Counted from the stretch's first letter, positions 19,364 through 31,919 are shown. The stretch: DNA of 64,000 nucleotides from Planctomycetota bacterium (GCA_009908915.1 JAAAOJ010000031.1:34669-98668), one strand, 5' to 3'. Translations and numbers: made by a program. The notes: generated by a model from the letters alone, not told the origin.

Positions 19364-20515
19364 ATGTTGCACACTCGAAGACATAGCGGCCGATCGCGCA
19401 CGATCGGCATGCAGGTCGGCCGCGAGGCTATCCGGATGATCCAGTTGGCCGGCGCGGATGAACCGCGCCGCGTGATCGCCTGTGCCGAGTGGACGGGTCT
19501 CGACGGCGAGGACCTGATGTCGGCCTGCGACGTGATCCAGCCGATGCTTCAGATGGGTGGTTTCCGCGGGCGACATGTAACGCTCTCGCTGCCATATGTC
19601 GATCTGGCCGTCCGCAGCGTCAACATTGCCTCGGGGGATAGACAGACCCCCGCCGCGACCGTCGAGGCCGTCCGCGATACACTCGACGAGAAGCAGGCAA
19701 ACTCGTGCTACTGGCCGCTGGCGGTCATGCAGCCGACGGCGTCCGACGGGCGCTCGTCGGTCGTGCTCGTTCAGGTTGCCCGCTCGTGCCAGGAGCAGTG
19801 GACGCAGCAACTGGCCGCACGGGGCGCGCTGGTCGCGTGCAGCCTCCCGCGCCCGCTTGCCGCATGGCAGGCGCTTCAGGCGTTTCTCCGCCGACGCAGC
19901 GATCTGCATCGCACGCACGTGCTTATCGACACTGCAGCCGATGTGACGGGCGTGCTGGTGGCGGCCGGGCCTGAGCCGTATCTGCTCAAGTGCATCGACA
20001 TTGGCGAACACCAGATGGTCGCCGCTGCGGCGGAACACCTGGGGCTCGACCGACAATCGATTCGTCGGCTGTGCCGGCGCATGCAGTGCGACCACGCGGC
20101 TCGGTTCGTCGAGGCAGACGTTGCCGACATGCTGACGCCAACAAGCGACGCGCTTGCATGGGCGCTGTTCGACGCCGTTCGCGAGACGGCCGAGACGCTG
20201 GTATTCGAGATCGGTCTCTGCCTGAAGTACTGCCAGACGACGTTCGGTGCACCGGCACCGGCAGCGGTCTGGCTGGGGGGAGGCGAGGCCGCTGAGTCGA
20301 TCGCGCTGCGCTACCTGCTGCACGAGCGTCTCGGCGTGCATGTGCATATGCTCGAGCCGCTCAAGGGGCTGGATATGTCCCGCTCGTCGCTGGCTGAAGA
20401 CCGGCGCGGCGCCTTGGCCGAATGGGCGCCCGCGGTGGGTGCAGCACGCATCCAGGCGGCACGCTGGCAGAACGTCGGAAACGCGGCGGCCTTCCAGAAG
20501 GGGGTGGCCACGTGA
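19364..20515 (+). CDS. PilM-like actin-fold protein of type IV pilus assembly
   Basis: About 383 residues. The N-terminus IGMQVGREAIRMIQLAGAD resembles the PilM/FtsA phosphate-1 strand (IGLDIGTSSIK). Downstream are LIDTAADVTGVLV, a phosphate-2-like strand, and VWLGGGEAAESI, a connection-2-like glycine motif. PilM is a cytoplasmic partner of PilN at the pilus inner-membrane platform. ATG 19364 is used because the upstream frame is unlike protein. The stop overlaps the next start in TGATG. Confidence 0.72.
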   Translation: MLHTRRHSGRSRTIGMQVGREAIRMIQLAGADEPRRVIACAEWTGLDGEDLMSACDVIQPMLQMGGFRGRHVTLSLPYVDLAVRSVNIASGDRQTPAATVEAVRDTLDEKQANSCYWPLAVMQPTASDGRSSVVLVQVARSCQEQWTQQLAARGALVACSLPRPLAAWQALQAFLRRRSDLHRTHVLIDTAADVTGVLVAAGPEPYLLKCIDIGEHQMVAAAAEHLGLDRQSIRRLCRRMQCDHAARFVEADVADMLTPTSDALAWALFDAVRETAETLVFEIGLCLKYCQTTFGAPAPAAVWLGGGEAAESIALRYLLHERLGVHVHMLEPLKGLDMSRSSLAEDRRGALAEWAPAVGAARIQAARWQNVGNAAAFQKGVAT

Positions 20516-21954
20516 TGGTCTGTCTCGTCCGGAAGCTTGAGTGGCTGTGCCTGCTGGCCATGGCGGCGGCGGTGGTGGTCATAGGCTGGGAGCTTGCGCG
20601 GTACGGCGCAGGCGGCGAGGCGGGCAAGTGGCTCGGTGCGGCGGGCATGCTGATGTTGGTTCTCGCGGCCGGCGGGGCCGTCTGGGTCGACCGCCGGAAT
20701 GTCCGAGCGGGCCTGGGCGTGCTGCGGCGGCAGCTGCGCGAGCTCGGGGGTCGCGCAACGCCGCGGATGATGGTCGACCGCAGCGATGCGACGCCCGAGG
20801 CGATCCGGCCGCTCGCAGCGAAGGTGGACGAACTGCGCCGCGAGATGGAAGAACTTCGCAGCACGAACTGCAGCCTCGACGTGCGGTATCGCATTGCCGA
20901 GGCACGGCGCGAGCAGGCGGAGGGCATTCTGCGCATCAGTTCGGACCTGGTGATCGTGGTCAACCGGTTCGGCGAACTGGTCTTCGCCAATGAGGCGGCG
21001 GCGAAAGCATTTGACTTTCCGATGGGCGAGTCGCTGCGCCGGAAAATCGAGGATGTCGTGGGCGATACGGCCCTGGTGCGGGAGCTACGGCAGGCGTTGC
21101 AGGGCGGCCGGGCCCAGCCGCGGCGCGTGGTGGAAGTAGTCTGTCACGCCGGCGAGCGGCAGCAGACGTTCCACGTGCTGCTGCAGAGCATGAAGGGCAC
21201 GGTCGCGGGTACGAGCGCCATCGTTGCGGTCATGCGGGATATCAGCGGCCAGACCGAGGCCGAACGCGCCCAGTCCGAGTTCGTCTCCAGTGTGTCGCAC
21301 GAGCTCAAAACCCCGCTGGCGAGTATCAAGGCCTACACGGAGATGCTCCTGGACGGCGAAATTTCCGCGCCGAGCGAGATGCGTCAGTGCTACGAGACGA
21401 TGGCGTTGGAGACCGACCGGCTGGCCAGCATGATCGAGCGGCTGTTGAACCTGTCTCGCCTGCAGTCGGCGGGGTTCTGTGCGAGCCTTGAGCCGGTGAG
21501 CATGACGGCCGTGTTGCGGCAGGTCCTCAGCGTGCTGAGCCCGCAGGCCGGAGCGAAGCATCTCGCGCTGCGTGAGCAGTTGGCGCCGGTGTTTTACCAG
21601 GTGGAGGCGGATTATGACCTGCTCTGCCAGGCCATGATGAACCTCATCGGCAACGCCATCAAATACACGCCGGAGGGCGGCGAGGTCGTGGTCCACGTTG
21701 CGCCCGATGCATCGCGCCAGGCGGCGCTGGTCGAGGTGACGGATACGGGCCCGGGCATTCCGGCCGAAGAGCTACCGAAGATATTCGAGAAATTCTATCG
21801 CGTGCGGTCAACCAAACACATGGCGCCGGGGACCGGCCTGGGCCTGGCGTTGACCAAGTACATCATCGAAACCATTCACGGCGGCCAGTTGTCGGTCACG
21901 AGCGAAGTCGGTCGAGGGACGACCTTCAGCTTCCAGTTGCCGCTTGTGCTATAG
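20515..21954 (+). CDS. sensor histidine kinase with PAS domain
   Basis: A 479-residue kinase with two N-terminal membrane helices (LCLLAMAAAVVVIGWELARY; GMLMLVLAAGGAVWV) and only a short loop between them. Then come a coiled linker, a PAS domain (LVIVVNRFGELVFANEAAAK), a HisKA domain with the phospho-acceptor His near residue 262 (SSVSHELKTPLASIKAY), and an ATPase domain (NLIGNAIKYTPEGG, DTGPGIPAEE, GTGLGLALTKYI). The start overlaps the PilM-like stop (TGATG). It probably signals to the single-domain receiver protein next door. Confidence 0.93.
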   Translation: MVCLVRKLEWLCLLAMAAAVVVIGWELARYGAGGEAGKWLGAAGMLMLVLAAGGAVWVDRRNVRAGLGVLRRQLRELGGRATPRMMVDRSDATPEAIRPLAAKVDELRREMEELRSTNCSLDVRYRIAEARREQAEGILRISSDLVIVVNRFGELVFANEAAAKAFDFPMGESLRRKIEDVVGDTALVRELRQALQGGRAQPRRVVEVVCHAGERQQTFHVLLQSMKGTVAGTSAIVAVMRDISGQTEAERAQSEFVSSVSHELKTPLASIKAYTEMLLDGEISAPSEMRQCYETMALETDRLASMIERLLNLSRLQSAGFCASLEPVSMTAVLRQVLSVLSPQAGAKHLALREQLAPVFYQVEADYDLLCQAMMNLIGNAIKYTPEGGEVVVHVAPDASRQAALVEVTDTGPGIPAEELPKIFEKFYRVRSTKHMAPGTGLGLALTKYIIETIHGGQLSVTSEVGRGTTFSFQLPLVL

Positions 21955-21967
21955 CGAGGGCTTTGTC

Positions 21968-22375
21968 ATGCCGGGAAAAGTACTGATCGTTGACGACGAA
22001 CCTTACATCGTGCATGTGCTGTCGATGAAACTCGGCAATGCGGGGTACGACGTGGTGACGGCCGGCGACGGCGAGGAAGGTCTGGAGGTGGCCCGCGCCG
22101 AGCAGCCGGACCTGATTATCACCGACTACCAGATGGCGTGCCTCGATGGCCTGGCCATGTGCCGGGCGTATCGCCAGGACAGCGGCCAGCCGGTCCCGGC
22201 GATGGTCATTACGGCCAGGGAGTTCGATATCGAAGCGGACACACTGGACGGCACGGGAGTGGAAGTGATTCTTCCAAAACCGTTCAGTCCGCGGCACGTC
22301 GTGGACACAATAGATCATATACTTCAGGAACACCGCAAGGTTGCCGACGTCGATGTGTCGGGGGCCGGCGGGTAA
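21968..22375 (+). CDS. single-domain response regulator receiver
   Basis: A 135-residue CheY-like protein with no output domain. The acidic pair is DDE at residues 9-11, the phospho-acceptor is Asp53 (ITDYQM), the Thr position is VITARE, and the conserved Lys is in LPKPFS. It follows the kinase by 13 bases and precedes the HD-GYP gene by nine. It is the likely phospho-relay partner between the kinase and the HD-GYP output. Confidence 0.9.
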   Translation: MPGKVLIVDDEPYIVHVLSMKLGNAGYDVVTAGDGEEGLEVARAEQPDLIITDYQMACLDGLAMCRAYRQDSGQPVPAMVITAREFDIEADTLDGTGVEVILPKPFSPRHVVDTIDHILQEHRKVADVDVSGAGG

Positions 22376-22384
22376 GGTACTATC

Positions 22385-24148
22385 GTGGGTTGCATTGTCC
22401 CCAGAAAACCGTCGGAGGCGCTTCGCGACGTGGTCGCGAGTCTGCGGAGCCGTGCGCAAGAACTCGGCCTGAGCGTCATGGCCTTCGATCAGCACGGCAA
22501 ACTGGGCACGCGTCCGCTTTCGGGCAATCCGTTCTGCGGTTTCGTCCACCAGGCGAGCACCGAGTGCGCGAAGGGCTGCCACAAGCTCGCCCGTTACGCA
22601 CTGCAGCGGGGTAAGAGTTCGCGGGCCGTCGGGCCCTGCGGATGCTGCCTGCTGGCGCTGCCGGTGCTGGAACGCCGGCGGGCGATCGGGGCGATTGTCC
22701 TCGGCATGCCCACACTGGAAATGCTGGATCAGGAGCACGTAGCGCGGCTCTGCTCGCGGCTGGGCCTGGATGCCACGGTCATGATGACGGCGGCGGTGGA
22801 TTCGTGCCGCAACAGTTCCGAAGAGGCTGTTGATATACAGCGTGTCTTTTCGTGGCTGGTCTGGGAAGCCCAACAGGCACGCGATACGAACGTCGCCCTG
22901 ACGAGCCTGTCGACGAACCTCGCGACGACGTACGAGGGGCTGAGCCTGCTCTACCGGGTCAGTGGCTCGATGAAGCTTTCCGAAGAGCCGCGCACCTTCC
23001 TGCACGACATCTGCGAGGAGTTGCTGGACGTCATGGATGTGGAGATCGCCGCGGCGATCATGACCGATGACCGTGTGGATCTCAACGGCGAGGTTCTGAT
23101 CTACGCCGGCGCCGAGCTGCCGAATCGCAATGCCCTTGCCGCCCTATGCAGCCAGCGGATCGTCCATCAGCTGGAAGAGCGGGAGAACGCTTTTATCGAC
23201 AACACGTGCGACGGCATCGAGCAGGCGCGATTCGGGCGGCGCATCCGGAACCTCATCGCCGTTCCGCTGATCGTCGACGCCCAGATGATCGGCCTGGTCC
23301 TCGGCTTGAACAAGCGCGAGGGCGATTTCGATACCTTCGATACACGACTGGCCAATACGATTGCCAACCTGGCGGCCGTTTCCATGGCCAACCATCACAT
23401 GTACGTGGAACTGCAGGAACTACTGATGGGGGTCCTGCACTCACTGACGGAGTCCATCGATGCCAAGGATCCGTATACCTGCGGTCATTCGCAGCGCGTG
23501 GCGTCGATCTCACGGCGTCTGGCCGAGGAGATGGGCTTCTCGCCGGATCACGTGCGGCACGTCTACCTGTCGGGACTGTTGCACGACATTGGCAAGATCG
23601 GCGTGCGCGAATCCATCCTCTGCAAGGAAGGGAAGCTGACGGACGAGGAATTCGACTTCATCCGCCAGCATCCGACCATCGGCGCCAAGATCCTCCGTCG
23701 TATTCGCCACCTCGAACCGGTCGTCCCCGGCGTGCTGTCGCACCATGAGCGGCTGGACGGGCGTGGCTATCCGCACGGTCTGAAGGGCGACGAGGTTCCG
23801 CTCGAAGGCCGCATCGTCGGATTGGCAGACGGCTGGGACGCCATGACATCCCACCGCACGTACCGACGGGCCAAGCCCACCGCCGATGCCATTGAGGAAA
23901 TCAAACGCTGCTCCGGCACCCAGTTCGATCCGCGGCTCGTGGAGATCTTCCTTGGTTGGGACATGGACGCCTACATGGCCGACCTGCAGCAATTGGCCGG
24001 TTCGGACATTCCCGGACTGGAAGAAACCGGGCCGTGGGATGTTGGCCTCAGTGGCCTGGCGAGTCGGCCGGAGATGCTCTCGGACATGGAGGCTATCGAG
24101 CCGGAGTCGCCTGATACTCGATGGGGAATATCGTCGGATGGAGAATGA
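22385..24148 (+). CDS. PocR-like/GAF/HD-GYP protein (probable cyclic-di-GMP phosphodiesterase)
   Basis: A 587-residue protein. The first 110 residues hold a Cys-rich sensory module (FCGFVHQASTECAKGCHKLA; GPCGCCLLALPV) like PocR domains. A GAF-like region follows (SMKLSEEPRTFLHDICEELL; ERENAFID; LIAVPLIVDAQMIGLVLGLN). The C-terminal HD-GYP domain has His-Asp at about residues 400-401 (LLHDIGKIG), SHHERLDGRGYP and ADGWDAMTS; this family hydrolyses cyclic-di-GMP. The start is GTG 22385. Its 3' end overlaps the converging lipoprotein gene by 56 bases. Confidence 0.88.
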   Translation: MGCIVPRKPSEALRDVVASLRSRAQELGLSVMAFDQHGKLGTRPLSGNPFCGFVHQASTECAKGCHKLARYALQRGKSSRAVGPCGCCLLALPVLERRRAIGAIVLGMPTLEMLDQEHVARLCSRLGLDATVMMTAAVDSCRNSSEEAVDIQRVFSWLVWEAQQARDTNVALTSLSTNLATTYEGLSLLYRVSGSMKLSEEPRTFLHDICEELLDVMDVEIAAAIMTDDRVDLNGEVLIYAGAELPNRNALAALCSQRIVHQLEERENAFIDNTCDGIEQARFGRRIRNLIAVPLIVDAQMIGLVLGLNKREGDFDTFDTRLANTIANLAAVSMANHHMYVELQELLMGVLHSLTESIDAKDPYTCGHSQRVASISRRLAEEMGFSPDHVRHVYLSGLLHDIGKIGVRESILCKEGKLTDEEFDFIRQHPTIGAKILRRIRHLEPVVPGVLSHHERLDGRGYPHGLKGDEVPLEGRIVGLADGWDAMTSHRTYRRAKPTADAIEEIKRCSGTQFDPRLVEIFLGWDMDAYMADLQQLAGSDIPGLEETGPWDVGLSGLASRPEMLSDMEAIEPESPDTRWGISSDGE

Positions 24149-24986
24149 GTAGGGTCTCGTATTCCATGCCCTTGCGCTCGAACGTCAGGAAATGATGGGC
24201 GACGCTGGTCGGCCGGCGCGACCGGATGCCCGGCCCGATGACCAGAAACCAGTCTTTGGGGATCGCCAACTGAAATGTCAGCGGATCGAAACCGAAGAGC
24301 ACCGGCTGATTCCTGACCGTCGGCACGCCGTCCGTGACATTGATAACGGACCGCTTACGAGTGGACCGGATCTGCGGCAGGGCGGTGAGTATGACATGGT
24401 CCGGCCGCCCCCGCTCGAGCGTCACGCCGACCGTTAGGAGATTGTCGCCCGGGGGATAATCAGCCCCGCTGAGTGTCTGGTCGTTGAAGTACGTGAAGAT
24501 GGTCTGGACGCCCTGGCCGGCTTTGAGCACCGCCGAGCCGGGCCGACCACTGAAAAGCTGCAGCGACTGGGCCTTGAACTGGCGGCCCGCCATACGTTTC
24601 AACTCGCGCTGCAGATCATCCCAGGCTTCAGGCCGGCCGAGGCCAACGCGAAAGCCGTTGAGACCGAGGACGGTTGAGTACATCGCCACCGGCTCTTCGT
24701 CGAGATAGCTCCACAGCCGCTCGGAGCCACTGGCCATACCGGTCGGCACTTCCACCGTCCCCAATCGCAGGTAGACCATGTAGATCGTCCGTGCCGGTCC
24801 GGGCGGCGCGTTGGGGTCGGGCACGGGCGTGACGGTAACATTGGTCGGCCCGAGGATGTCCTCCATGCTCGGGACGTCGTCGGGGCTGTCGCCGGGCTCG
24901 GGGGCACCGGGCGATATCTCGCCGTTGCAGCCCAGAAGCAAAGCCGCCGTCAGTAGTATCAGGATGGCGCGTTGCCGATGCAGCAT
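24093..24986 (-). CDS. hypothetical lipoprotein
   Basis: A 297-residue protein starting at ATG 24986. The lipobox is LLLGC (ILILLTAALLLGCNGE), so it is probably lipid-anchored. An acidic Pro/Gly/Asp linker follows, then a folded domain of about 220 residues with no family I recognise (TIYMVYLRLGTVEVP; WFLVIGPGIRSRRP). Its start overlaps the stop of the upstream membrane-protein gene (TGATG), and its end overlaps the HD-GYP gene by 56 bases in the opposite direction. Confidence 0.75.
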   Translation of the reverse strand: MLHRQRAILILLTAALLLGCNGEISPGAPEPGDSPDDVPSMEDILGPTNVTVTPVPDPNAPPGPARTIYMVYLRLGTVEVPTGMASGSERLWSYLDEEPVAMYSTVLGLNGFRVGLGRPEAWDDLQRELKRMAGRQFKAQSLQLFSGRPGSAVLKAGQGVQTIFTYFNDQTLSGADYPPGDNLLTVGVTLERGRPDHVILTALPQIRSTRKRSVINVTDGVPTVRNQPVLFGFDPLTFQLAIPKDWFLVIGPGIRSRRPTSVAHHFLTFERKGMEYETLLILHPTIFPIEYQATPAR

Positions 24987-25777
24987 CAAAGCGGGGTGTC
25001 GCTGACCATGTCGGGGGTGTTCTCAGGCTTCGTCTCTTCGCCGAGGGCCACGCGGAGCATACGCCCGTAGCCGCGGGCGAACTTCACCGTCACCACCAAC
25101 CAGACCAGCAGGGCCAGGCCTGGGAAGGCGAGGAAGCGCACGTAGTATAGAATCTGTTCCATCAGGTTCGGGGTCCTCGCGCCCCATCTTGGGAGCGTCT
25201 CTGACGTGCGCCGAAGCAATTCGGCGACGTTGAATGTCGCACCGCAGGCGATGCTCGTATTCAGCGCCTGCTGCCACGGCACGACGACGGCCAGCAGGAA
25301 CATCGACCACAGGGCAGCGCTGAGAACGCCGGAGACGCCCGACGCCCGACCGTTGATCGCGAGCATGGTTGCGAACATCAGGATGATCGTGAGGATGGCT
25401 GCCGAGACGACGATCATGAAACGGCTACCGGGCAGCACCCAGGTAAGGCTTACGAACCACAACTCGCTGGCCTCGCTGCCGGTGTCGTCATCGGCGGCGT
25501 CTGTTGCCTTGGTGGGGTCGGCCGCCGGTGCGTCCTCCTCGGTCGACTGGTCGTCCGGTTTATCGGTGGCGGGGGGCTGGTCGGTTTTCACCTCGTTGCG
25601 CTCGCTCATGGCGACGACGGCCTGGCTTTCGTCGATCACGCGTCCCCATTGCACGGCGACGAAGGCGCCGATCTGGATCAGCAGTCCTAGGAGGATCAGC
25701 AGGAGGAAAACGTTCTTGGCGGCCCGGACGGACCGCATGGCCGTCAGGAACTCCGGTGGTTGTGTCTGTGTATGCAT
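24986..25777 (-). CDS. hypothetical membrane protein with four helices
   Basis: A 263-residue protein with helices near residues 20-45 (NVFLLLILLGLLIQIGAFVA), 115-145 (MIVVSAAILTIILMFATMLA), 155-175 (ALWSMFLLAVVVPWQQAL) and 220-240 (FLAFPGLALLVWLVVTVKFA). A central acidic, disordered segment is rich in Asp, Ala and Thr (TDKPDDQSTEEDAPAADPTK). It lies between leuS and the lipoprotein gene on the same strand and is likely co-transcribed with the lipoprotein. I recognise no family. Confidence 0.7.
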   Translation of the reverse strand: MHTQTQPPEFLTAMRSVRAAKNVFLLLILLGLLIQIGAFVAVQWGRVIDESQAVVAMSERNEVKTDQPPATDKPDDQSTEEDAPAADPTKATDAADDDTGSEASELWFVSLTWVLPGSRFMIVVSAAILTIILMFATMLAINGRASGVSGVLSAALWSMFLLAVVVPWQQALNTSIACGATFNVAELLRRTSETLPRWGARTPNLMEQILYYVRFLAFPGLALLVWLVVTVKFARGYGRMLRVALGEETKPENTPDMVSDTPL

Positions 25778-25887
25778 ATGCCGTCCTTCGTGTTATGACA
25801 GCGCTGCTGCGCACAACAAGTTGTATCTACAGTTATCGGCGTAAGCGACTTGCCTACATAATCATATGCGACGTCACCGCCGGTCGC

Positions 25888-29154
<3,267 letters not shown>

Positions 29155-29177
29155 GCGGTTGCTCCTGGTCGTGATAC

Positions 29178-29264
29178 AAAAACACCCCGCCATCCGTGTC
29201 GAATGCGCGGGGCCGGTGTCCTGCGAATCCTTGCGGCTGATTCGTCAGCGCAGGGCCGACCCCG
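29178..29264 (-). promoter_or_regulatory. attenuator-like leader of leuS with two mutually exclusive hairpins
   Basis: Read on the minus strand, 29264-29208 can fold into one long hairpin (CGGGG/CCCCG base, CGG/CCG, CTGCG/CGCAG and GAATC/GATTC). Its 3' arm, CCCCG, is shared with the 5' arm of a second hairpin at 29212-29185 (CCCCGC/GCGGGG plus an inner CATTC/GGATG, 5-base loop). That second hairpin is followed by TGTTTTTG, as in an intrinsic terminator. It ends 24 bases before ATG 29154. No T-box consensus is visible. The mutually exclusive pairing is inferred by eye only. Confidence 0.5.
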
Positions 29265-29313
29265 TCGATAGAGACAGGGCTAGCTTGTGCGGCAGACGGA
29301 TCATCCTGGTGAG

Positions 29314-29343
29314 ATTATCGACGCGGGCCGATCGTAAGTTCAA
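29314..29343 (-). promoter_or_regulatory. candidate leuS promoter
   Basis: On the minus strand TTGAAC (29343-29338) and GATAAT (29319-29314) are 18 bases apart. Transcription from here would give a leader of about 150 bases carrying the attenuator-like structure. Confidence 0.45.
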
Positions 29344-29473
29344 GGCAAAAAACCGCGCAGAATGCCCTGGCAGTCCATTCACACAACATACCTCGACCTC
29401 GCGATGCGATCCACTTGTGAACGGACCGCCAGGACATCAACGAATGATGGTGCCCTTGTCTGAACGCACCAGC

Positions 29474-29500
29474 TCACGGGCGCCGCGACGGCGCCCGTGA
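29474..29500 (-). terminator. 12-bp hairpin after the lipoprotein gene
   Basis: TCACGGGCGCCG and CGGCGCCCGTGA form a perfect 12-bp stem with a 3-base loop, 18 bases beyond the stop of the minus-strand gene at 29519. No T-run follows, so termination may need Rho or the element may be a transcript-end stabiliser. Confidence 0.55.
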
Positions 29501-29518
29501 CAGCTGGCACGTTGAGGG

Positions 29519-30070
29519 CTATTGCTCTTGGGGTGCTGGATAGCGGTCTTTGATCCACCCGGCGATGCCTCGGGCGAGGCCTTCGAGCTTCTTACCGACG
29601 CCGCGATTGATGCGGCTGGTGGTTCGGCCGACGCAGATGGCCTTGCCGACCTGGTTGCCGGTGGCCTTCTCGACGAGGGTCACATAGGCCAGCGCTTCCT
29701 CAACGTCACCGAGGACGATGCCCATCGAACCCGACCCTTCATAGTAGAAGACGTCGACGTTGATGACGCAGACCGGGCTGCCTTCGGTGGGCAGTTTCGT
29801 CTCGATCAGTACGTTCTCAACCTTGGCGGGCAGGTTGGCGATGAGTTCCTGCGGCACCATGCCGTTGAAGCTGTCTCGCACCGTGCCGATCTCGAAGGCG
29901 CCGTACTTGCCCAACGGCGTGGCGCCCTCGGCACCCATGCTGGTCAGCTCGGCGTGGCTGCCCTTGCCGCCGCGTACGCCGGCGTAGCCTTCCTTGGCGG
30001 CGGTCATGCAGCCCGGCGCGATGATCGCGGCGACGACCAGCAATGTCATGGCAAAAAGGGAATGTTTCAT
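29519..30070 (-). CDS. hypothetical lipoprotein
   Basis: A 183-residue protein with a lipobox, IAPGC, after MKHSLFAMTLLVVAAI. The mature part has an alternating beta-strand pattern (VCVINVDVFYYEGSGSMGIV; ALAYVTLVEKATGNQVGKAI) and a C-terminal helix. I recognise no specific family; the architecture resembles DUF4410-like surface lipoproteins. ATG 30070 is preceded by AAAGGACAC. It follows a membrane-protein gene on the same strand after 76 bases. Confidence 0.75.
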   Translation of the reverse strand: MKHSLFAMTLLVVAAIIAPGCMTAAKEGYAGVRGGKGSHAELTSMGAEGATPLGKYGAFEIGTVRDSFNGMVPQELIANLPAKVENVLIETKLPTEGSPVCVINVDVFYYEGSGSMGIVLGDVEEALAYVTLVEKATGNQVGKAICVGRTTSRINRGVGKKLEGLARGIAGWIKDRYPAPQEQ

Positions 30071-30146
30071 GATGTGTCCTTTCGTGTTAGATAGCCAAAA
30101 CCCATCAACTCAACCCGTTTGCAGACAGTCTAACTGTCTCGGAGCA

Positions 30147-31919
30147 CTACTTCCACGCGAGTGCGTGTTTGTCGGTGGGCGTTTGGGGCACGACGCGGAA
30201 AAGCCGCCAGTGTTCCCGCGGCCAGGCGTCGGAGAGCACCTCGTCCAATCGCTCGGTCTGTTCCGGCACGGCCGACGCGGCCAGCAGTACGTACCATTCG
30301 CTGACCGGCTCGTAGGGATTCCTCTCCGGCGGCAGCATGCCCGGCAGTACGCCGTAGGCCGCGAGATGATCAATGCTGGCGGCAAGCCCGCCGGTGTCGA
30401 CCGGCGGAGACAGCCAGCCGGCCTGCTGTTCGATCTGCCGCGTCCAGTCGGCCAGCAGCCAGGGCGCGAGGTAGTAGTAGTATCGCACGTCGTTTCGGCA
30501 GACGAGCAGGCTCCGTCGCGCCTCGACGCGGAAGCGGTCTTCCCACGTGATGAACAGGGCGCTGATGTCGGTGTTCTGTCGGGCCCAGGCGCCCACGGCG
30601 GCCAGTTCAGCCTGCTCGGCGCGTTCTTCCTGCAACTCCTGGACGCGGAGGGGCTGTTCGACGCCGGCGACCAGGCCGGGCAGGTGGTAGGCGGCATGGC
30701 GGACGACGCGCAGATTGTCCGACGGCAGCATCCACGCGGCGAGGAAGGCGGCCATCGCCCATCGCAGGGCGTGGCGGTGGCGTTTGTGGGCGATGCGAAA
30801 CAGGTGGGTAATCGCCTGGGCAAACAGTACGTACAGCGCGAGCATCGACCAGCTTACGGCCTGGATGAAGTCGATGATCGGCGGGGCCGAGCCCCACAGG
30901 CTGCCGAGGGCCTGGCTGACGCCGTGTAGCACGAGCCCCACAAGCAACGACACCGCCACCATCCACAGCCAGACGCCCGCATCGCGGGTGCGGAATCGCT
31001 CGACCCGCCACAGAACCAGTGCCGGCGGCACGGCCAGGATCACGGCGTAAATGCCCCACTGCAGCAGGGGCCCGAGCAGTTCGGGATACAGCACGGCCAT
31101 GTCGCTGATGCGCAGTGCGCGGATTACGGCCACGCTGCTGGTGGCCGCTGTGGCCGGGGCGTCTGCGGCGAGACTGTAACGCAGGGCGAAGAAATACGCG
31201 AGGTATGGGAAGGCTCCGATGGCGAAACAGCCCAGCCCCAACAGACTCTTGCCCAGCGACCGCAGCGAGAACCGTCGCTGGCCGAGGTACACGCCGAAGA
31301 GAATCAGCGCCAGGTTGGCCGCCGAAATCAGGTGCAGATTCGCGCACAGACCGATCGCGCCGAAGGTCAGGGCGACCCGGCCGCGCTCGGCGTTGCGGAC
31401 GTAGCTCAGCAGCAGCAGCGGCGACAGCGCGATCACCAGCCCCTGCGGCGTGATCGACGCCAGGGCCCCCACACCCCAGAACCAGTTGCCGAACGTCTCG
31501 GTGATGGTTGCGGCAAGGACGGCCCCGAAGGTCGCGATGGAACTGCTCCGCGTCTGCCGCCACAGCAGGGCGTACATGCCCACCAGGAAGACCAGCACCA
31601 CGACCCCGGCCATCAGGCGGAAGGGCAGCAGCAGGTGGCGGTAGCCTTCCGGCACAAGCACCATGTCCATCATGCCCAGGAAGACCGGCGTCTGGACCCG
31701 CCAGAGCTGGCCACGACCGTTGACCACGCCGTGAACGTCGCCGTAGACGCTGTCAACCGGGTAGAGGTCCGGATCGTGACGCTTGGCCGCCGCCGTGGCG
31801 AAGTAGATCTGCTCGTCGCTGAAGCGCGTGTCCTCGAACGCGAGGTAGCTGCTGACCGTCGCGACGACCAGGAAGATTGTCCCGGCCAGCACGTGTTTGG
31901 ATTGAGGAACAGGCCGCAT
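30147..31919 (-). CDS. large polytopic membrane protein (glycosyltransferase-like topology)
   Basis: A 590-residue protein with about eleven hydrophobic helices in the first 420 residues and a soluble C-terminal domain of about 170. Motifs are not specific enough to name a family; helix order and the periplasmic tail resemble polyprenol-linked-sugar GT-C enzymes and DUF6798-type proteins. ATG 31919 (MRPVPQ) is used; the longer frame to 32054 begins with unlikely Arg-rich residues. The upstream gene tilS is divergent. No catalytic residues can be assigned. Confidence 0.6.
   Translation of the reverse strand: MRPVPQSKHVLAGTIFLVVATVSSYLAFEDTRFSDEQIYFATAAAKRHDPDLYPVDSVYGDVHGVVNGRGQLWRVQTPVFLGMMDMVLVPEGYRHLLLPFRLMAGVVVLVFLVGMYALLWRQTRSSSIATFGAVLAATITETFGNWFWGVGALASITPQGLVIALSPLLLLSYVRNAERGRVALTFGAIGLCANLHLISAANLALILFGVYLGQRRFSLRSLGKSLLGLGCFAIGAFPYLAYFFALRYSLAADAPATAATSSVAVIRALRISDMAVLYPELLGPLLQWGIYAVILAVPPALVLWRVERFRTRDAGVWLWMVAVSLLVGLVLHGVSQALGSLWGSAPPIIDFIQAVSWSMLALYVLFAQAITHLFRIAHKRHRHALRWAMAAFLAAWMLPSDNLRVVRHAAYHLPGLVAGVEQPLRVQELQEERAEQAELAAVGAWARQNTDISALFITWEDRFRVEARRSLLVCRNDVRYYYYLAPWLLADWTRQIEQQAGWLSPPVDTGGLAASIDHLAAYGVLPGMLPPERNPYEPVSEWYVLLAASAVPEQTERLDEVLSDAWPREHWRLFRVVPQTPTDKHALAWK

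Noticed and set aside
29178..29264. T-box riboswitch for leuS
   Set aside because: The AGGGUGGnACCGCG T-box consensus was sought and not found; the structure is better described as a generic attenuator-like leader.
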